Below are positions 6,945 to 7,094 of a stretch of DNA of 7,094 bases, in pieces. Source of the DNA: CAYRGQ01 sp964444885 (GTDB lineage: Bacteria; Bacteroidota; Bacteroidia; Sphingobacteriales; Sphingobacteriaceae). Location of the stretch: assembly GCA_964444885.1 (NCBI GenBank), contig CAYUIZ010000133.1, positions 1 to 7,094 of the forward strand. The letters run 5' to 3'. The notes under the pieces are model-generated. The model was given only the letters and a program-made list of their open reading frames with translations. It had not been told where the DNA came from and ran no database searches. The position numbers and the translations under genes are program-made. The stretch's first letter is position 1. Each line of letters starts with the position of its first letter.

Positions 6945-7026
6945 GCATCGCCAGGCGACATTCGGCCGCCTGCGAGATGCCTACCCTGCGGACCGATTTT
7001 CAGGGCACCCCCACGCCTACCCTGCG
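6945..7026 (-). other. GC-rich structured block upstream of the repressor
   Basis: This non-coding stretch can form a stem-loop at 6945-6980: GCATC (6945-6949) pairs with GATGC (6976-6980), and CAGGCG (6952-6957) pairs with CGCCTG (6967-6972), around a 9-nt loop. The 12-mer GCCTACCCTGCG occurs at 6979-6990 and again, identically, at 7015-7026, with a period of 36 bp. A second short hairpin is possible at 7001-7024 (CAGGG/CCCTG arms). No T-run follows any of them on either strand, so they do not look like terminators. If transcription starts at the AT-rich right edge, this would be a structured mRNA leader. Otherwise its role is unknown. Confidence 0.4.
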
Positions 7027-7055
7027 CCATCCGGCACGCCGCTAGGCTGCACGGT

Positions 7056-7094
7056 GGGCGAAAAATATAAACGCTTGATTTTACATATTATTTC
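7056..7094 (-). promoter_or_regulatory. AT-rich edge, possible distal promoter
   Basis: Composition switches sharply from GC-rich to AT-rich here. The minus strand contains TATATTTT (7069-7062), which matches TAnnTTTG except for the last base. The expected -33 element would be near the window edge, and no clear TTG is seen in the available bases. A start here would give a leader of about 230 nt before the repressor. On the plus strand TTGATTTTACA could be the -33 part of a divergent promoter whose -7 lies outside the window. Both readings are weak. Confidence 0.25.

Noticed and set aside
6824..7030. Minus-strand frame of 68 codons upstream of the repressor
   Set aside because: It overlaps the repressor start in another frame, lies over the GC-rich hairpin block and has an arginine/glycine-rich product typical of GC-rich non-coding sequence.

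Overview
The window looks like ordinary chromosomal sequence from a member of the Bacteroidota, possibly of the Cytophagales type. Three things point there. The tRNA gene has an exact TAnnTTTG-type -7 element upstream. No gene has a convincing Shine-Dalgarno sequence. The encoded efflux proteins look like Bacteroidota HAE-1 family members. This assignment is an inference; no taxonomic marker is present. The genes appear moderately GC-rich, while the left-edge repeat array and the region between the tRNA and the efflux operon are AT-rich.

Layout from left to right. Positions 1-244 hold a tandem array of about 17 copies of a 14-16 bp unit, running off the left edge. A rho-independent terminator (241-281) and a tRNA-Leu(CAG) gene (284-367) follow, both on the minus strand, with a well-matched promoter at about 402-433. 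From 505 to 6827, four minus-strand genes form one apparent operon. In transcription order they are a TetR/AcrR-family repressor (6240-6827), a TolC-like outer-membrane factor (4895-6229), a periplasmic adaptor (3742-4872) and an RND inner-membrane pump of the HAE-1/AcrB type (505-3669). The gaps between them are 10, 22 and 72 nt. The right end (6828-7094) is non-coding. It holds a possible operator/promoter, a GC-rich block able to form hairpins, and an AT-rich edge that may be a promoter.

The three structural genes encode all parts of a tripartite drug/solute efflux pump: proton-driven transporter, adaptor and exit duct. The repressor in front probably controls its own operon by releasing DNA when it binds an inducer. 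All four reading frames are intact, and the transporter keeps the proton-relay residues.

I found no sign of a new biological system. The points most worth a second look are the heptamer-based tandem array beside the tRNA terminator, the structured leader and inverted repeat before the repressor, the lack of a clear terminator between the pump gene and the tRNA, and the loss of AcrB-like phenylalanines in the pump's predicted distal drug pocket.
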